Of a stretch of DNA of 64,000 bases, positions 19,217 to 29,644 are shown piece by piece; the stretch's first letter is position 1; each line of letters opens with the position of its first letter. The DNA is from Enterococcus sp. BWB1-3 (lineage in GTDB: Bacteria; Bacillota; Bacilli; Lactobacillales; Enterococcaceae). Under the pieces are notes generated by a model. That model was given only the letters and a program-made list of their open reading frames with translations. It was not told where the DNA came from and searched no databases. The stretch lies in NCBI RefSeq assembly GCF_016745275.1, contig NZ_JADOEP010000022.1, positions 1 through 64,000 of the forward strand. Reading direction: 5' to 3'. The position numbers were made by a program, and so were the translations under genes.

Positions 19217-20035
19217 TTACAGTTCTTCCAATGTTGCTTTAATCAGCTGCTTAAATTGCTCTTTTACTCTTTCCGTTGTTTCAACTACTTCTGCATGGTT
19301 CAGACTACTTTGCATTCCTGCCGCCAGATTTGTAATACAAGAAATACCTAAAACTTTCATACCACTGTGTACTGCGACAATCACTTCAGCAACTGTTGAC
19401 ATTCCAACCGCATCTGCTCCAATTGTCCGAGCCATGCAAATTTCAGCCGGTGTTTCATACGTAGGTCCAGAGAAACCCATGTAAACACCTTTCTTAAGCG
19501 CCAAGCCTTGATCAACAGCAACTTTCTCCGCTTTTTCCTGATACTCTTTTGTATACGCCTGACTCATATCCGGGAAGCGAGGTCCCATTTCCTCTTCATT
19601 TTCTCCAATTAACGGATTATCCCCGGTGAAGTTAATGTGATCCGTAATCAGCATTAAGTTGCCCGGTTCAAAGCTTGTGTTGACTCCGCCAGCCGCATTC
19701 GTCACAACCATTGAATGGATACCCAGTGCTGCCATCATTCGAACAGGATAGGTGACAGTCTGCATTGAATGTCCTTCGTAGTAGTGGAACCGCCCCTGCA
19801 TTGCCAAGACTTTTTTACCCGAAAGTGTGCCATAGACCAGCTTTCCAGCATGACCGACTACTGTTGAAACAGAAAAATGAGGGACTTCTGAAAAAGGGAT
19901 TGCAATCGCTTCTTCAATTTCCTCAGCCAGTTCTCCCAAGCCGGAACCAAGAATCAGTCCGAAATCAACTTGCTCAATTCCTTTTTCTTTTAAAAATGCT
20001 GTTGTTTCCTGTAATTGCTCGTTCAACTTTGTCAT
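19217..20035 (-). CDS. punA: Purine nucleoside phosphorylase I (inosine/guanosine type)
   Basis: Trimeric phosphorylase for inosine and guanosine, 272 residues. LGSGLGELAEEI is the N-terminal phosphate loop. GRFHYYEGH, VTNAAGGVN and GFSGPTYETPAEICMARTIGADAVGMSTVAEV are the diagnostic motifs of this family, distinct from DeoD. AGGAGGGAAAC precedes ATG. It starts 10 bases after deoB. Having both PNP types covers oxy- and deoxy-purines. Confidence 0.95.
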   Translation of the reverse strand: MTKLNEQLQETTAFLKEKGIEQVDFGLILGSGLGELAEEIEEAIAIPFSEVPHFSVSTVVGHAGKLVYGTLSGKKVLAMQGRFHYYEGHSMQTVTYPVRMMAALGIHSMVVTNAAGGVNTSFEPGNLMLITDHINFTGDNPLIGENEEEMGPRFPDMSQAYTKEYQEKAEKVAVDQGLALKKGVYMGFSGPTYETPAEICMARTIGADAVGMSTVAEVIVAVHSGMKVLGISCITNLAAGMQSSLNHAEVVETTERVKEQFKQLIKATLEEL

Positions 20036-20045
20036 AGTTTCCCTC

Positions 20046-21212
20046 CTATTTTAGGTCCTTTAAAAAGCTTATGCCGTTTTCTGTTGGTGCAACATCAAAA
20101 TTTTCTGCAATAGTTGCTGAAATATCTGCATAGTGTCCTTGAGCCAAACTTCCCTGTCCCTGCATATTTTTACTGTAGACCAATAACGGTACATACTCTC
20201 TTGTATGATCTGTTCCCGGGAATGTCGGGTCGTTTCCATGATCCGCTGTAATCATCAGTAAATCATCCTCCTGCATAGTATCGATAATCTCTGGAATGCG
20301 CAGATCGAACTCTTCAATAGCATGTGCATAGCCCACAACATCTCTGCGATGACCAAACAGTGCATCAAAATCGACAAGATTCGTAAAGCTTAACCCGGTA
20401 AACTCCTTTTTCATAACGTTCAACAGCTGATCCACACCATCTATGTTGCTCTTCGTACGAACAGCTTCTGTGATCCCCTGTCCGTTAAAAATATCATTAA
20501 TTTTCCCAACTGCAATCACATCTTTGCCAGCTTCCTTCAGCGAATCCAGCACTGTATGCCCAAATGGATCCAGTGCATAATCATGGCGATTGCTTGTACG
20601 TGTAAAGTTACCGGGCCTTCCGAGATAAGGACGAGCGATAATACGACCAATCATATACGGTTCATCTTTCGTAATATCCCGAACATACTGACAAATTCGA
20701 TACAGTTCATCCAGCGGAATAATTTCTTCATGGGCTGCAATCTGGAGAACAGGGTCAGCAGATGTATAAACGATCAAATCACCTGTTTTCATTTGATGCT
20801 CACCGTAATCATCAATAACAGCAGTCCCGCTGTAAGGTTTGTTACAGACAATTTTTCTGCCGGAAAATTCTTCAATCTGCTTCAGTAATTCCTCCGGAAA
20901 GCCTTCCGGAAAAACACGAAACGGCTTTTGTATGTTCAGTCCCATAATTTCCCAGTGACCGGTCATCGTGTCTTTGCCGACAGAGACTTCTTCCAGTTTT
21001 GTTGCATAGCCAAGATGATTTTTCTCAGCAGCTACATTATGAAGCGGGGCAATAGTCCCCAAGCCCAGCTTCTCCAGATTAGGAATTGTCAGCCCAGCTT
21101 CTTTTGCAATATGACCTAGGGTGTTGCTGCCGACATCGCCAAATTTATCCGCATCAGGTGCTTCTCCGATGCCTACAGAATCCATTACTACTAAATGTAC
21201 ACGTTTAAACAT
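20046..21212 (-). CDS. deoB: Phosphopentomutase
   Basis: Converts (deoxy)ribose-1-phosphate to (deoxy)ribose-5-phosphate, linking the phosphorylases to deoC. It has 388 residues from the second ATG (21212), which has AAGGATGG at proper spacing. Metal-binding motifs are [12 protein letters not shown] near the N terminus, [14 protein letters not shown] and the C-terminal [24 protein letters not shown]. It belongs with punA and deoD downstream. 650 bases separate it from the permease genes upstream, so it may have its own promoter. Confidence 0.96.
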   Translation of the reverse strand: MFKRVHLVVMDSVGIGEAPDADKFGDVGSNTLGHIAKEAGLTIPNLEKLGLGTIAPLHNVAAEKNHLGYATKLEEVSVGKDTMTGHWEIMGLNIQKPFRVFPEGFPEELLKQIEEFSGRKIVCNKPYSGTAVIDDYGEHQMKTGDLIVYTSADPVLQIAAHEEIIPLDELYRICQYVRDITKDEPYMIGRIIARPYLGRPGNFTRTSNRHDYALDPFGHTVLDSLKEAGKDVIAVGKINDIFNGQGITEAVRTKSNIDGVDQLLNVMKKEFTGLSFTNLVDFDALFGHRRDVVGYAHAIEEFDLRIPEIIDTMQEDDLLMITADHGNDPTFPGTDHTREYVPLLVYSKNMQGQGSLAQGHYADISATIAENFDVAPTENGISFLKDLK

Positions 21213-21862
21213 AACCATCCTTCTTTCTTCCAGTTTTGTTTAGATATATAAAAGGATGACGAAATATATCGCCTGCTTTCGCCATGCCCTTTGTCCCAAT
21301 AAAAAAATAACTGACTCTTGGTTTCGCTCATTTAACAAGGAGAGTGGGACAGAACAAAGTTCCAAACTCTCTTCGTATCTAACCCCGAATAAACAGCGGT
21401 ATAAAAGCAAAAATTCTTTTTGCGACGAGTAACCGCAAGAGCAACTCCTTTAGAATTAAACCGAACGATCCTGAAAATATGAAGAGCTTCAGGTCCTTCA
21501 CCGAGCAGGTAACAGGACTTCATCTACTCTGCTGAAGCAATCCTAGTGAAGCCTGCCAACTCTAGTATGTTTTATATCTAGAAGTTGATGTGATCGAAGC
21601 ACAGCGTAGAGTAGTGTATCCATTCACAGCTCTTCATTTTATGAATCGTGTTCCTTGACAATTTTCGGATAGTCCTTCTTAATTCTCGGAGCTGATCGCT
21701 TTTGTCCAGACCTCAGCGGCAGAAGCAATTAAACTGATACTCTGTTAAGAAGCTGCTGTTTTTCCTGCTTCCGATCTTTCTTTTACAGTACTCATTTCTA
21801 CAAAAAAAGGCAAGACTAAAGAAATGTTCCCATAGTCCCGCCCTGTTGTACAATCGTCTCTG
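21213..21862. other. Gene-free stretch with repeat pieces
   Basis: No supported gene. It contains a GAGAGTGGGACAGAAC repeat-like start near 21341, the motif GCGACGAGTAACCGCAAGAGC near 21421 (shared with 43548), and a region near 21800-21850 (GGCAAGACTAAAG ... TAGTCCCGCC) after the permease stop that could be a weak minus-strand terminator. The 5' end at 21213-21260 would hold the deoB promoter. Confidence 0.4.
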
Positions 21863-22825
21863 TTATTTTGATTTAATATAATTCTGTCCGTTCGCTTTCG
21901 GTCCTGATGCTTTTCCTAAGAAAAGTACCAGTACAATCACTGTCAGTACGTATGGCGCTGACTGCAAATAAACATCCGATATTTTGGAAATCAAAGGAAT
22001 GCTGGCTCCGGCGATACTCAGATTCTGAGCAAAGCCAAAGAATAAAGCTGCTCCCATCGCACCAAGCGGATTCCATTTACCGAAAATCATGGCAGCCATG
22101 GCGATGAAGCCCTGACCGGCAATCGTTGTTGCCGCGAAACGTCCGGCGATAGACTGTGCAAAAATTGCTCCGCCCATACCGCCTAAAAAGCCGGAAAGCA
22201 TTACACCGGAATAGCGCATCATATATACATTAATTCCCAGTGTATCTGCTGCCTGAGGATTTTCACCAACAGAACGCAGTCGCAGACCGAAGCGTGTTTT
22301 AAAGATAACAAACCAGGCAATCACTGCAATGCCGACCGCAAAGTAGGCAGGCAGGAATGTTCGTTTAAAGAATAGATCTCCGATAATCGGAATATCTTTT
22401 AAAATTGGAAATGCAAAATAACCAAATGATTTAGCAATTGTGTCTGTCTGACCTTTTCCATAAATAACTTTAACAAGGAAAATCGCCAGTGCAGGTGCCA
22501 TCAAATTAATAACCGTTCCGCTAATAATGTGATCCGCACGCAAATTGACAGTCGCCACAGCATGAAGCAGCGAGAACAGCAGACCCACAGCTCCGCCGAC
22601 CAGACAGGCCAGCCAAGGCGTAAGGCTTCCAAATGTTTCAGCAAAAGTTAAGTTGAACACCACTGAACTAAATGCCCCCATAACCATAATACCTTCCAAA
22701 CCCACATTTACAATCCCGCTTCGTTCTGAGAAAGTTCCGCCCAATGCAGTTAAAATCAACGGAGTGGAATAAAATAATGTCTGATTGATAATCGTTTGAA
22801 TTGTTGACATTAACGCTGCATCCAT
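21863..22825 (-). CDS. Nucleoside ABC importer, permease 2
   Basis: Membrane permease of the BMP-type nucleoside importer (YufQ/NupC-like, branched-chain permease superfamily), 320 residues with about eight to ten helices. LTALGGTFSERSGIVNVGLEGIMVMGAF and the coupling region GLRLRSVGENPQAADTLGINV are family hallmarks. Its ATG overlaps the stop codon of permease 1 (TAATG), so it is translationally coupled. The pair forms the channel fed by the lipoprotein at 25908. Confidence 0.94.
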   Translation of the reverse strand: MDAALMSTIQTIINQTLFYSTPLILTALGGTFSERSGIVNVGLEGIMVMGAFSSVVFNLTFAETFGSLTPWLACLVGGAVGLLFSLLHAVATVNLRADHIISGTVINLMAPALAIFLVKVIYGKGQTDTIAKSFGYFAFPILKDIPIIGDLFFKRTFLPAYFAVGIAVIAWFVIFKTRFGLRLRSVGENPQAADTLGINVYMMRYSGVMLSGFLGGMGGAIFAQSIAGRFAATTIAGQGFIAMAAMIFGKWNPLGAMGAALFFGFAQNLSIAGASIPLISKISDVYLQSAPYVLTVIVLVLFLGKASGPKANGQNYIKSK

Positions 22826-23970
22826 TAGATTTCCCCTCCTTCTTGACTCTCATTATTCCCTGTTGTTTCTATCTCCTGAACAACAGCCAGTTCTTTTTTC
22901 CCTCCGGTTGTTTTCGCCATAAAGAAACGAATCAGATAATTGATTCCCACAAAGAATATAATTGACGCAATAACTACATCTACTAATTCAGTAGGTACTC
23001 CGGCTCTAAGCGGCATTCCCTGTCCGCCGAGCTTCAGAATACTAAACAGCAAGGCAGACAACAGAATTCCTATCGAACTGCCGGCTCCCAGCAGAGACAC
23101 CGCCATCCCATCAAATCCAATACTCAGAGAAGAGCCTTGGACAAAGAAGTTTTGGAATGTCCCCAGCCCCTGAACCACACCACCAAGACCAGCTAGTGTC
23201 CCGGAAATAATCATGGAAAGAATAATCGTCCGTTTACTGCTCATCCCAGCATATTCAGAAGCAAATGGATTCAACCCAACTGAACGGATTTCAAAGCCAG
23301 CCGTTGTTTTCTTCATTAAGAACCAAACAAGGACAAGGAAAATCAGAGCCAGAAGAATCCCTAAATTCAACCGTGAGCCATTACTCATTTCAGTCAAAAA
23401 CGAATTTCTAAGAGTTGCATTCGCTCCAACCATCTTCGTTACACCTTTATTACTCATCACGTCCGATGACATCACATTGTTCACAATATGCGTACTTGCG
23501 TAAAGCAGGACATAGTTCATCATAATTGTTACGATGACCTCACTCGTTCCAAAATAGGCCCGGAGAATCCCAGGGATAGCTGCAGCTGCAGCTCCCGCCA
23601 GTGCTCCGGCTAAAATAGCCAGCGGCAATACGATGATTCTTGATGTATCCGGCATAGACAAAGCCACCCAAATACTTGCAACCCAGCCGCAAAGTGCCTG
23701 TCCGGAAAGTCCGATATTAAAGAAACCGGCTGAATTGGCAACAGAAAATCCTAACGCCGTAAAGATAAGCGGACCGGCTGTTACAAAGATTTCCCCGATA
23801 TTTTTAGGTCCCTGTCCAAAAACAGTTGTAAACATTGCAGCATATCCTTTAACAGGAGAATAGCCGAAAATCAACATAATAATTGCTCCAAGTACAAACC
23901 CCATAACAACTGAGAGGATAGGAACCATAATATTTCTTAATTTTTCTGATTTATCATTCAACAGAATCAC
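22825..23970 (-). CDS. Nucleoside ABC importer, permease 1
   Basis: Larger permease of the importer (YufP/NupB-like), 381 residues with about ten helices. It has FTALGFSVANSAGFFNIGLSGQALCGW and GFEIRSVGLNPFASEYAGMSSKRTI, the coupling loop. A charged C-terminal tail (GGKKELAVVQEIETTGNNES) extends into the cytoplasm. It overlaps the ATPase gene by 17 bases and permease 2 by 3 bases. Confidence 0.94.
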   Translation of the reverse strand: MILLNDKSEKLRNIMVPILSVVMGFVLGAIIMLIFGYSPVKGYAAMFTTVFGQGPKNIGEIFVTAGPLIFTALGFSVANSAGFFNIGLSGQALCGWVASIWVALSMPDTSRIIVLPLAILAGALAGAAAAAIPGILRAYFGTSEVIVTIMMNYVLLYASTHIVNNVMSSDVMSNKGVTKMVGANATLRNSFLTEMSNGSRLNLGILLALIFLVLVWFLMKKTTAGFEIRSVGLNPFASEYAGMSSKRTIILSMIISGTLAGLGGVVQGLGTFQNFFVQGSSLSIGFDGMAVSLLGAGSSIGILLSALLFSILKLGGQGMPLRAGVPTELVDVVIASIIFFVGINYLIRFFMAKTTGGKKELAVVQEIETTGNNESQEGGEI

Positions 23971-25519
23971 CTGCTTCCACAGTGTTTAGCTCTCGACGGG
24001 CTTCTTCCAGTGAATAGCCTGCCATCAAAAGTCCCAGTTCATTTTCCGAAGTCTCTTTCGGATCAACAATTCCCACAATCTTGCCGGCATGAATAACAGC
24101 AATACGGTCTGAAACATTAAGAATTTCATCCAGCTCAAAGCTGACAACTAAAACAGCCTTATTCTGGTTGCGTTGTTCAATCAAACGTTTATGAATGTAC
24201 TCAATTGCTCCGACATCCAGACCCCGTGTCGGCTGTGAAACAATCAGCAGATCCGGATTGCGATCCACTTCTCTGGCAATAATTGCTTTTTGCTGATTTC
24301 CACCAGATAAAGCTTTTGCCGGAACCAGTTCGTTCGTTGTCCGTACGTCATATTCTTCAATCAGCTTACGCGCATACTCATCAATCTTATTGTAATTCAA
24401 CACGCCATTTTTACTTAAAGGTTTTTGATAGTACGTCTGCAGTGCAATATTCTCTGCCAGTGTCATTTCCAGAACCAATCCATATTTATGACGGTCTTCA
24501 GGCACATGCCCAACACCCGCTTCTGTGATCTGGCGAGGCTTTTGATTTACAATGGATTTTCCATTTAATTCAATCGTGCCGCTTTCAATCTTTCTCAGTC
24601 CTGTCAGAGCCTGAATCAATTCAGACTGTCCGTTTCCGTCAATTCCAGCAATCCCGACCACTTCACCGGCACGAACATCCAGACTCAATCCCTTCACAGC
24701 TTCAAGTCCGCGACTTTCTTTTACTACCAGATTATTAATTGAAAGTACTGTTTCCGAAGGCTTTGCCGGTTCTTTTTCTGTCTTAAATGACACAGAACGA
24801 CCTACCATCATGTCAGCCAGCTGTTGAGAGGAAACATCTTTAATATCTACAGTATCAATACTTTTCCCTCTGCGAATAACGGTACAGCGATCGGCTACCT
24901 TTTTGATTTCATCCAGTTTATGCGTAATCAAAATGATTGATTTACCTTCTTTTACCAATCCGTGCATAATATCAATCAGCTCATCAATTTCCTGAGGTGT
25001 CAGTACAGCTGTCGGTTCATCAAAAATTAAAATATTCGCTCCGCGGTAAAGAGTTTTCAGAATTTCCACTCTTTGCTGCATACCAACAGAAACATCTCTG
25101 ATGTAGGCATTGGGATTCACATCCAGACCATATCTTTCCGATACTTTTTTGATCTCTTCAACCGCTTTTTTACGATCAAGAACGCCGCCTTTAGCCGGTT
25201 CATTACCAAGTATGATATTCTCGGTAACTGTAAAGGCGTCAACCAGCATAAAATGCTGATGGACCATTCCTATTCCCAACCGGTTTGCTGCTGTAGGACC
25301 ATTAATATCTACTTTTTTCCCGTCTATGTAGATTTCACCTGATGTCGGTTCCAAAAGTCCTGATAAAACATTCATCAGTGTCGATTTACCTGCTCCGTTT
25401 TCTCCCAGTAATGCGTGGATTTCTCCGGGTTTCACCTGCAGATTGATGTTGTCATTCGCTTTGAATGTGCCGAATTGTTTTGTAATGTTGCGCATCTCAA
25501 TGACATAGTTTTCAGCCAC
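23954..25519 (-). CDS. Nucleoside ABC importer, dual ATPase
   Basis: ATPase with two fused nucleotide-binding domains (RbsA/MglA/YufO type). Domain 1 has Walker A GENGAGKST, signature VSVGMQQRVEIL and Walker B LIFDEPTAVLT. Domain 2 has a degenerate Walker A (GIDGNGQSEL), LSGGNQQKAIIAREV and LLIVSQPTRGLD, the usual asymmetry. The start is uncertain. The frame opens at a GTG (25528) with AGGA only one base away; the next GTG (25519, giving MAENYVIEMRNITKQFG) has better spacing, about 521 residues. An operator-like palindrome at 25728 lies upstream. Confidence 0.93.
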   Translation of the reverse strand: MAENYVIEMRNITKQFGTFKANDNINLQVKPGEIHALLGENGAGKSTLMNVLSGLLEPTSGEIYIDGKKVDINGPTAANRLGIGMVHQHFMLVDAFTVTENIILGNEPAKGGVLDRKKAVEEIKKVSERYGLDVNPNAYIRDVSVGMQQRVEILKTLYRGANILIFDEPTAVLTPQEIDELIDIMHGLVKEGKSIILITHKLDEIKKVADRCTVIRRGKSIDTVDIKDVSSQQLADMMVGRSVSFKTEKEPAKPSETVLSINNLVVKESRGLEAVKGLSLDVRAGEVVGIAGIDGNGQSELIQALTGLRKIESGTIELNGKSIVNQKPRQITEAGVGHVPEDRHKYGLVLEMTLAENIALQTYYQKPLSKNGVLNYNKIDEYARKLIEEYDVRTTNELVPAKALSGGNQQKAIIAREVDRNPDLLIVSQPTRGLDVGAIEYIHKRLIEQRNQNKAVLVVSFELDEILNVSDRIAVIHAGKIVGIVDPKETSENELGLLMAGYSLEEARRELNTVEAGDSVE

Positions 25520-25727
25520 GTTTTTCACATCCTAATATTTTTTTCACTTGTACCAAGCAGTAATATACTAAATTTCAAATTAACTGCCAATTCATAACAG
25601 TCATGTAACGCAAAGCCCGGGGAATCATGCTTAAAAGCCGAGAGACAAAATCTGTTGTGTGACTTTTAAGAAAACAGGTTAGTTTATGCCTTATAGTACC
25701 AGTAAAGAAGCTCTCGAAGCTTCCCAG

Positions 25728-25741
25728 GTAAACTAGTTTAT
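25728..25741. promoter_or_regulatory. Second copy of the salvage-locus operator
   Basis: GTAAACTAGTTTAT matches the perfect palindrome GTAAACCAGTTTAC before pdp at 12 of 14 positions. It lies in the 388-base gap between the BMP gene and the ATPase gene, about 200 bases before the ATPase start. The LacI-family regulator at 29677 is the obvious candidate binder (inferred). Confidence 0.55.
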
Positions 25742-25853
25742 CTATCCTGCTTTCTTAGAAACCGGAACATTTATTGAACAAAGTCAAAGCGAAAGATTCT
25801 TTCTGTCCAAAACAGGAAGTTCTCCCGCTTCTTCTTTGTTTCAAAAGCAGAGA

Positions 25854-25895
25854 CTGAGATACTGCTGTTTGTAATTAATATCTCAGCCTCCCAGT
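25854..25895 (-). terminator. Possible terminator/attenuator after the BMP gene
   Basis: On the minus strand GAGGCTGAGATA pairs with TATCTCAGTCTC (one or two mismatches), followed by TGCTTTTG. It sits 13 bases after the lipoprotein stop. It could lower transporter expression relative to the lipoprotein, as is common in ABC operons. Confidence 0.5.
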
Positions 25896-25907
25896 TCAAC
25901 TAGTTGT

Positions 25908-27017
25908 TTAGTCTTTTACATCTTCTGGAACTTCCGGAACAGTGACTTCTTCAGCAATGATTTTTTCTTTCGCAGTATCAACAGCTTTTAGAGCATCTTC
26001 ACTTAAGAAGCCCTCTGTCAAATCAACTCCGCCGTCTTTCAAACCATATACTTTATGTTCGCCGCCAGGGAATTTGTCTTCTAAAGCAAGATTAGAAATA
26101 TCTTTCACTGCCGTACCCACTCCTTTAAGAGTAGAAGTCAATGTAAAGTTGTCTTCTTTTCCATCTTTAGTTGTGAATTTCCCTTCAGCTTCCTGATCAC
26201 TATCAACACCGATAACCCATACTTTGTCCTGGTCGCCCGTTTCGTTTAAATCTTTTGCTTCCTGGAAGACTCCGGCACCTGTACCGCCTGAAGCGTGGAA
26301 GATGATGTCGACACCACTTTGGTACATTGCAGCTGCAAGTGATTTACCTTTTGCAGGGTCGCCAAATGAAGCAGCATATTTAACATCTACTGTGATGTCT
26401 TTGCCTAATTCCTCTGCCGCATCTGCAACGCCCTGACGGAAACCAGCTTCAAAGCGATCAATTACAACCCCTTCTTCACCGCCGATAAATCCAACTTTAT
26501 CTGTTAATGTTGTATTCGCTGCAGCAACACCTGCTAGATAAGAGGCTTCGTGATCTTTAAATGTTGCAGAAACAACATTGTCTTTTCCTTCAATTACACT
26601 GTCAATAATACCGAATTGAGTATCAGGATTTTGATCTGCAGCAGCACTGATAGAATCAGCAAGCAGATAACCAATACCAAATATTGTATTGAAACCATTG
26701 GATACAGCTGTATCAATATTTGTTACATACTCAGAAGCATCATTTGACTGGATGTAATCATAACCACCTGCGCCTTTTGACAAGCCATTTTCTTTACCCC
26801 ATTCCTGCAATCCTTCCCACGCAGATTGGTTAAAGGATCTGTCATCCACGCCGCCGATATCTGTTACAATGACTACACTGTGTTCAGCATCTGTCGAACC
26901 GCCTGCTGAGCCGCCGTCTGTTGAATCCGTAGTTCCGCCGTTTCCGCCGCATGCCGCTAACGCAACTGTTAAAGCAGCCGCAACTACACCTAGACCAAAT
27001 AATTTTGCTTTTTTCAT
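25908..27017 (-). CDS. BMP-family nucleoside-binding lipoprotein
   Basis: Extracellular nucleoside-binding lipoprotein (PnrA/BmpA/TmpC family), 369 residues. The lipobox LAAC (Cys23) follows a hydrophobic leader, then a Gly/Thr/Ser-rich linker. The mature domain begins VVIVTDIGGVDDRSFNQSAWEGLQEW, the family signature, and includes VGFIGGEEGVVIDRFEAGFRQG and IFHASGGTGAGVFQEA. It lies 86 bases after cdd in the same orientation and provides substrate to the ATPase/permeases downstream. Confidence 0.95.
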   Translation of the reverse strand: MKKAKLFGLGVVAAALTVALAACGGNGGTTDSTDGGSAGGSTDAEHSVVIVTDIGGVDDRSFNQSAWEGLQEWGKENGLSKGAGGYDYIQSNDASEYVTNIDTAVSNGFNTIFGIGYLLADSISAAADQNPDTQFGIIDSVIEGKDNVVSATFKDHEASYLAGVAAANTTLTDKVGFIGGEEGVVIDRFEAGFRQGVADAAEELGKDITVDVKYAASFGDPAKGKSLAAAMYQSGVDIIFHASGGTGAGVFQEAKDLNETGDQDKVWVIGVDSDQEAEGKFTTKDGKEDNFTLTSTLKGVGTAVKDISNLALEDKFPGGEHKVYGLKDGGVDLTEGFLSEDALKAVDTAKEKIIAEEVTVPEVPEDVKD

Positions 27018-27103
27018 TTCTGTAAAGCCCCCTAAATAAAATAGTTTTATATTTCCAACAGCCAGGATGACTGAATGAAACTGATGTAATAACGCTAGAA
27101 ATT

Positions 27104-27499
27104 CTACATGTCGTCTTCTGTAAATGCATATGGCAGCAGTTCAGCTACCGTTGTTTCTTTTGATACACCCTTATCACCGACCAGAGTTACCGGCATATCA
27201 GGATCACAAAACTCTGCAATAACTTGACGACAAGCACCGCAGGGAGAAATAGGTCTTGGCGTATGTCCTGCCACAACCAAATGTTTAAATTTGCGCTTTC
27301 CTTCTGAAACAGCTTTAAATATAGCTGTCCGTTCTGCACAATTCGTCAAGCCATAAGATGCGTTCTCAATATTAACACCTTGATAGATCTCGTCGTCTTC
27401 AGTTACAAGACAGGCGCCGACCGGAAAATGTGAATAAGGAACATAAGCCTTATCCAATGCATCTTCTGCAACAGCAAGCCATTCTGGTTTCACAGTCAT
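27104..27499 (-). CDS. cdd: Cytidine deaminase
   Basis: Deaminates cytidine and deoxycytidine to (deoxy)uridine, feeding pyrimidine phosphorylase. 131 residues, tetrameric form. Catalytic NCAERTAIFKA (Cys-Ala-Glu) and the zinc-binding PCGACRQVIAEF are intact; YSHFPVGACL is the N-terminal substrate loop. Spaced 52 bases after deoC. Confidence 0.96.
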   Translation of the reverse strand: MTVKPEWLAVAEDALDKAYVPYSHFPVGACLVTEDDEIYQGVNIENASYGLTNCAERTAIFKAVSEGKRKFKHLVVAGHTPRPISPCGACRQVIAEFCDPDMPVTLVGDKGVSKETTVAELLPYAFTEDDM

Positions 27500-27551
27500 G
27501 AGTTTCCCACTTTCCTGTTCATTTCATTTGTTTTAAAATCAGTCAGTATTA

Positions 27552-28214
27552 TCAGTAACCAGTACCTGTAGCACCTTCCATAATAGATACGCCGGCACTC
27601 GTCCCGATTCTTGTTGCACCTGCATCAATCATTGCCTGAGCTTCTTCTTTATTGTGGATACCGCCTGAAGCTTTCACTCCCATGTCGGGTCCCACAGTTT
27701 CCCGCATCAGCTTCACATCTTCTACTGTTGCTCCGCCTGTTGAAAATCCTGTAGATGTTTTAACAAAATCTGCACCTGCTTCTTTTGCCAGCTCACAGGC
27801 CTTTACTTTTTCTTCATCTGTAAGCAGTGCTGTTTCGATAATTACTTTTACCAGTGCTTTATCGGCTGCCGCCTGAACAACTGCCTGAATATCCTTCAAC
27901 ACTTTTTTATAATGCTTCGATTTCAGTGCACCAACATTTATCACCATATCCACTTCATCTGCACCATTGGCAATCGCATCTCTTGTTTCATATGCTTTCA
28001 CTTCCGAAGTATTAGCTCCTAAAGGAAATCCGATCACTGTACAAGTAGAAACGTTTGTCCCTGCCAGCTTTTCATTCGCCAAAGCTGCCCAGAAAGGATT
28101 CACACAGACAGAGAAAAACTCATATTTTTTTGCTTCTTCAATTATTCTCAACACATCTTCTTCTGAGGCATTTGCTTTCAAGATTGTGTGATCGATCATT
28201 CGATTTATTCCCAC
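27552..28214 (-). CDS. deoC: Deoxyribose-phosphate aldolase
   Basis: Splits deoxyribose-5-phosphate into glyceraldehyde-3-phosphate and acetaldehyde. About 220 residues from a GTG at 28214, which has AGGGA at 8-9 bases; a GTG three codons earlier is too close to that site. MIDHTILKA at the N terminus, [15 protein letters not shown] with the Schiff-base region, [15 protein letters not shown] with the catalytic Lys, and VKASGGIHN are diagnostic. It lies 20-30 bases after pdp. The acetaldehyde it makes could be reduced by a dehydrogenase such as that at 12277 (speculative). Confidence 0.95.
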   Translation of the reverse strand: MGINRMIDHTILKANASEEDVLRIIEEAKKYEFFSVCVNPFWAALANEKLAGTNVSTCTVIGFPLGANTSEVKAYETRDAIANGADEVDMVINVGALKSKHYKKVLKDIQAVVQAAADKALVKVIIETALLTDEEKVKACELAKEAGADFVKTSTGFSTGGATVEDVKLMRETVGPDMGVKASGGIHNKEEAQAMIDAGATRIGTSAGVSIMEGATGTGY

Positions 28215-28242
28215 ATTTGACACTTCCCTTTTCTTTAATATT

Positions 28243-29544
28243 TTACAGAGTAATTATATCATGAATCAGAACAGGTTCCTCGCCTGAATCCCCGATTTCA
28301 ATATTTTTATAAAGCATTTCTTTGATATTCCCGATTTCTTCTTTATTTGAATAAATCGTCAGTAAGGATTCTCCTTCAGAAACCGGCATACCAACTTTCT
28401 TATGCAGCTTAATTCCTACTGCATAATCAATCGCATCTTCCTTTGTTGCCCTTCCTGCACCCAAAAGCATGGCCGCAATCCCGATCTCATTTGCAACAAT
28501 TCGCTGGACAACGCCTGTTTTTTTTGCAGGTAAATCAATCTGGTATTTTGCTGTAAGCAAGCATTCAGGATTATCAACGATTGTCTCGTCGCCGCCCTGA
28601 TTGCGAATCATTTCTTTGAATTTGGCCAACGCAGCACCAGATTTCAAGGCTTCTTCCAAAAGCCCGCGTGCTTCTTCCAATGTCGCTGCTTTTTCAGCAA
28701 GTACGACCATTTGACTGCCTAACGCGTAGCACATTTCCACTAAATCTTCCGGACCGTTCCCTTGCAGTGTTTCAATCGCTTCAACAATTTCCAGACTGTT
28801 TCCAATCGCTTCGCCTAATGGCTGAGACATATCTGAAATCACTGCCATCGTATTTCTGTTGGCCAGTTTGCCAATGCGAACCATTGTTTCAGCAAGACGA
28901 CGCGCTTCATCCAGATTTTTCATGAATGCGCCCTCACCAGTCGTGACATCCAGCACAATAGCATCTGCCCCCGCAGCAATTTTCTTGCTCATAATGGAGC
29001 TGGCAATCAATGGAATGGAGCTGACTGTGGCAGTCACATCACGTAAAGCATAGAGCTTTTTATCCGCCGGAGCCAATTCTCCTGATTGACCAATTACTGC
29101 TACATGACTTTCATTCACCAGCTGAATAAAACGTTCATCCGGTAATTCCACCTGAAACCCCGGTATAGCTTCCAGCTTATCGATCGTTCCGCCGGTATAG
29201 CCCAGTCCTCTGCCGGACATTTTAGCTACACTGACACCGACACTTGCTACTAAAGGAGCTAAAATCAGTGTGGTGGTATCTCCCACACCGCCTGTTGAAT
29301 GCTTATCCACTTTAATTCCCTTTATGCCGGACAGATCAATGGTTTCACCTGAATGCGCCATTGCCAGAGTCATCTCTGTTATTTCTTCATCTGTCATGTC
29401 CTGATAAAAAACCGTCATCAAAAATGCACTGATCTGATAATCGGGAATATCTCCTTTTGTATATCCGTCAATAATAAACTGAATTTCTTCTTTATTCAGC
29501 TTTCCTCCATCACGCTTCTTTTCGATCAAATCGACCATTCTCAT
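28243..29544 (-). CDS. pdp: Pyrimidine-nucleoside phosphorylase
   Basis: Phosphorolyses uridine, deoxyuridine and thymidine. 433 residues, normal for the family. [50 protein letters not shown] is the thymidine/pyrimidine phosphorylase signature region, and the C-terminal alpha/beta domain is complete. GGAGG is eight bases before ATG. It is the first structural gene behind the operator/terminator at 29584-29639, so it opens the salvage operon. Confidence 0.96.
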   Translation of the reverse strand: MRMVDLIEKKRDGGKLNKEEIQFIIDGYTKGDIPDYQISAFLMTVFYQDMTDEEITEMTLAMAHSGETIDLSGIKGIKVDKHSTGGVGDTTTLILAPLVASVGVSVAKMSGRGLGYTGGTIDKLEAIPGFQVELPDERFIQLVNESHVAVIGQSGELAPADKKLYALRDVTATVSSIPLIASSIMSKKIAAGADAIVLDVTTGEGAFMKNLDEARRLAETMVRIGKLANRNTMAVISDMSQPLGEAIGNSLEIVEAIETLQGNGPEDLVEMCYALGSQMVVLAEKAATLEEARGLLEEALKSGAALAKFKEMIRNQGGDETIVDNPECLLTAKYQIDLPAKKTGVVQRIVANEIGIAAMLLGAGRATKEDAIDYAVGIKLHKKVGMPVSEGESLLTIYSNKEEIGNIKEMLYKNIEIGDSGEEPVLIHDIITL

Positions 29545-29583
29545 GATTATTTCCTCCGAATCCCCAATGTTGTATTATGCACT

Positions 29584-29639
29584 AAAAAACTCTGCTGATG
29601 GATGTTTGGTAAACCAGTTTACTAAATCCAATCAGCAGA
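29584..29639 (-). terminator. Regulator-gene terminator with embedded operator
   Basis: On the minus strand an outer stem (CTGCTGATTGGA / CATCAGCAG, imperfect near the loop) is followed by GTTTTTT, a terminator for the LacI-type gene. The loop contains the 14-bp palindrome at 29609-29622. Confidence 0.7.
29609..29622. promoter_or_regulatory. Operator palindrome upstream of pdp
   Basis: GTAAACCAGTTTAC is a perfect palindrome of LacI-family type, 65 bases before the pdp start. With a near copy at 25728 it probably binds the regulator encoded just upstream (inferred). Confidence 0.65.
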
Positions 29640-29644
29640 AAAAG

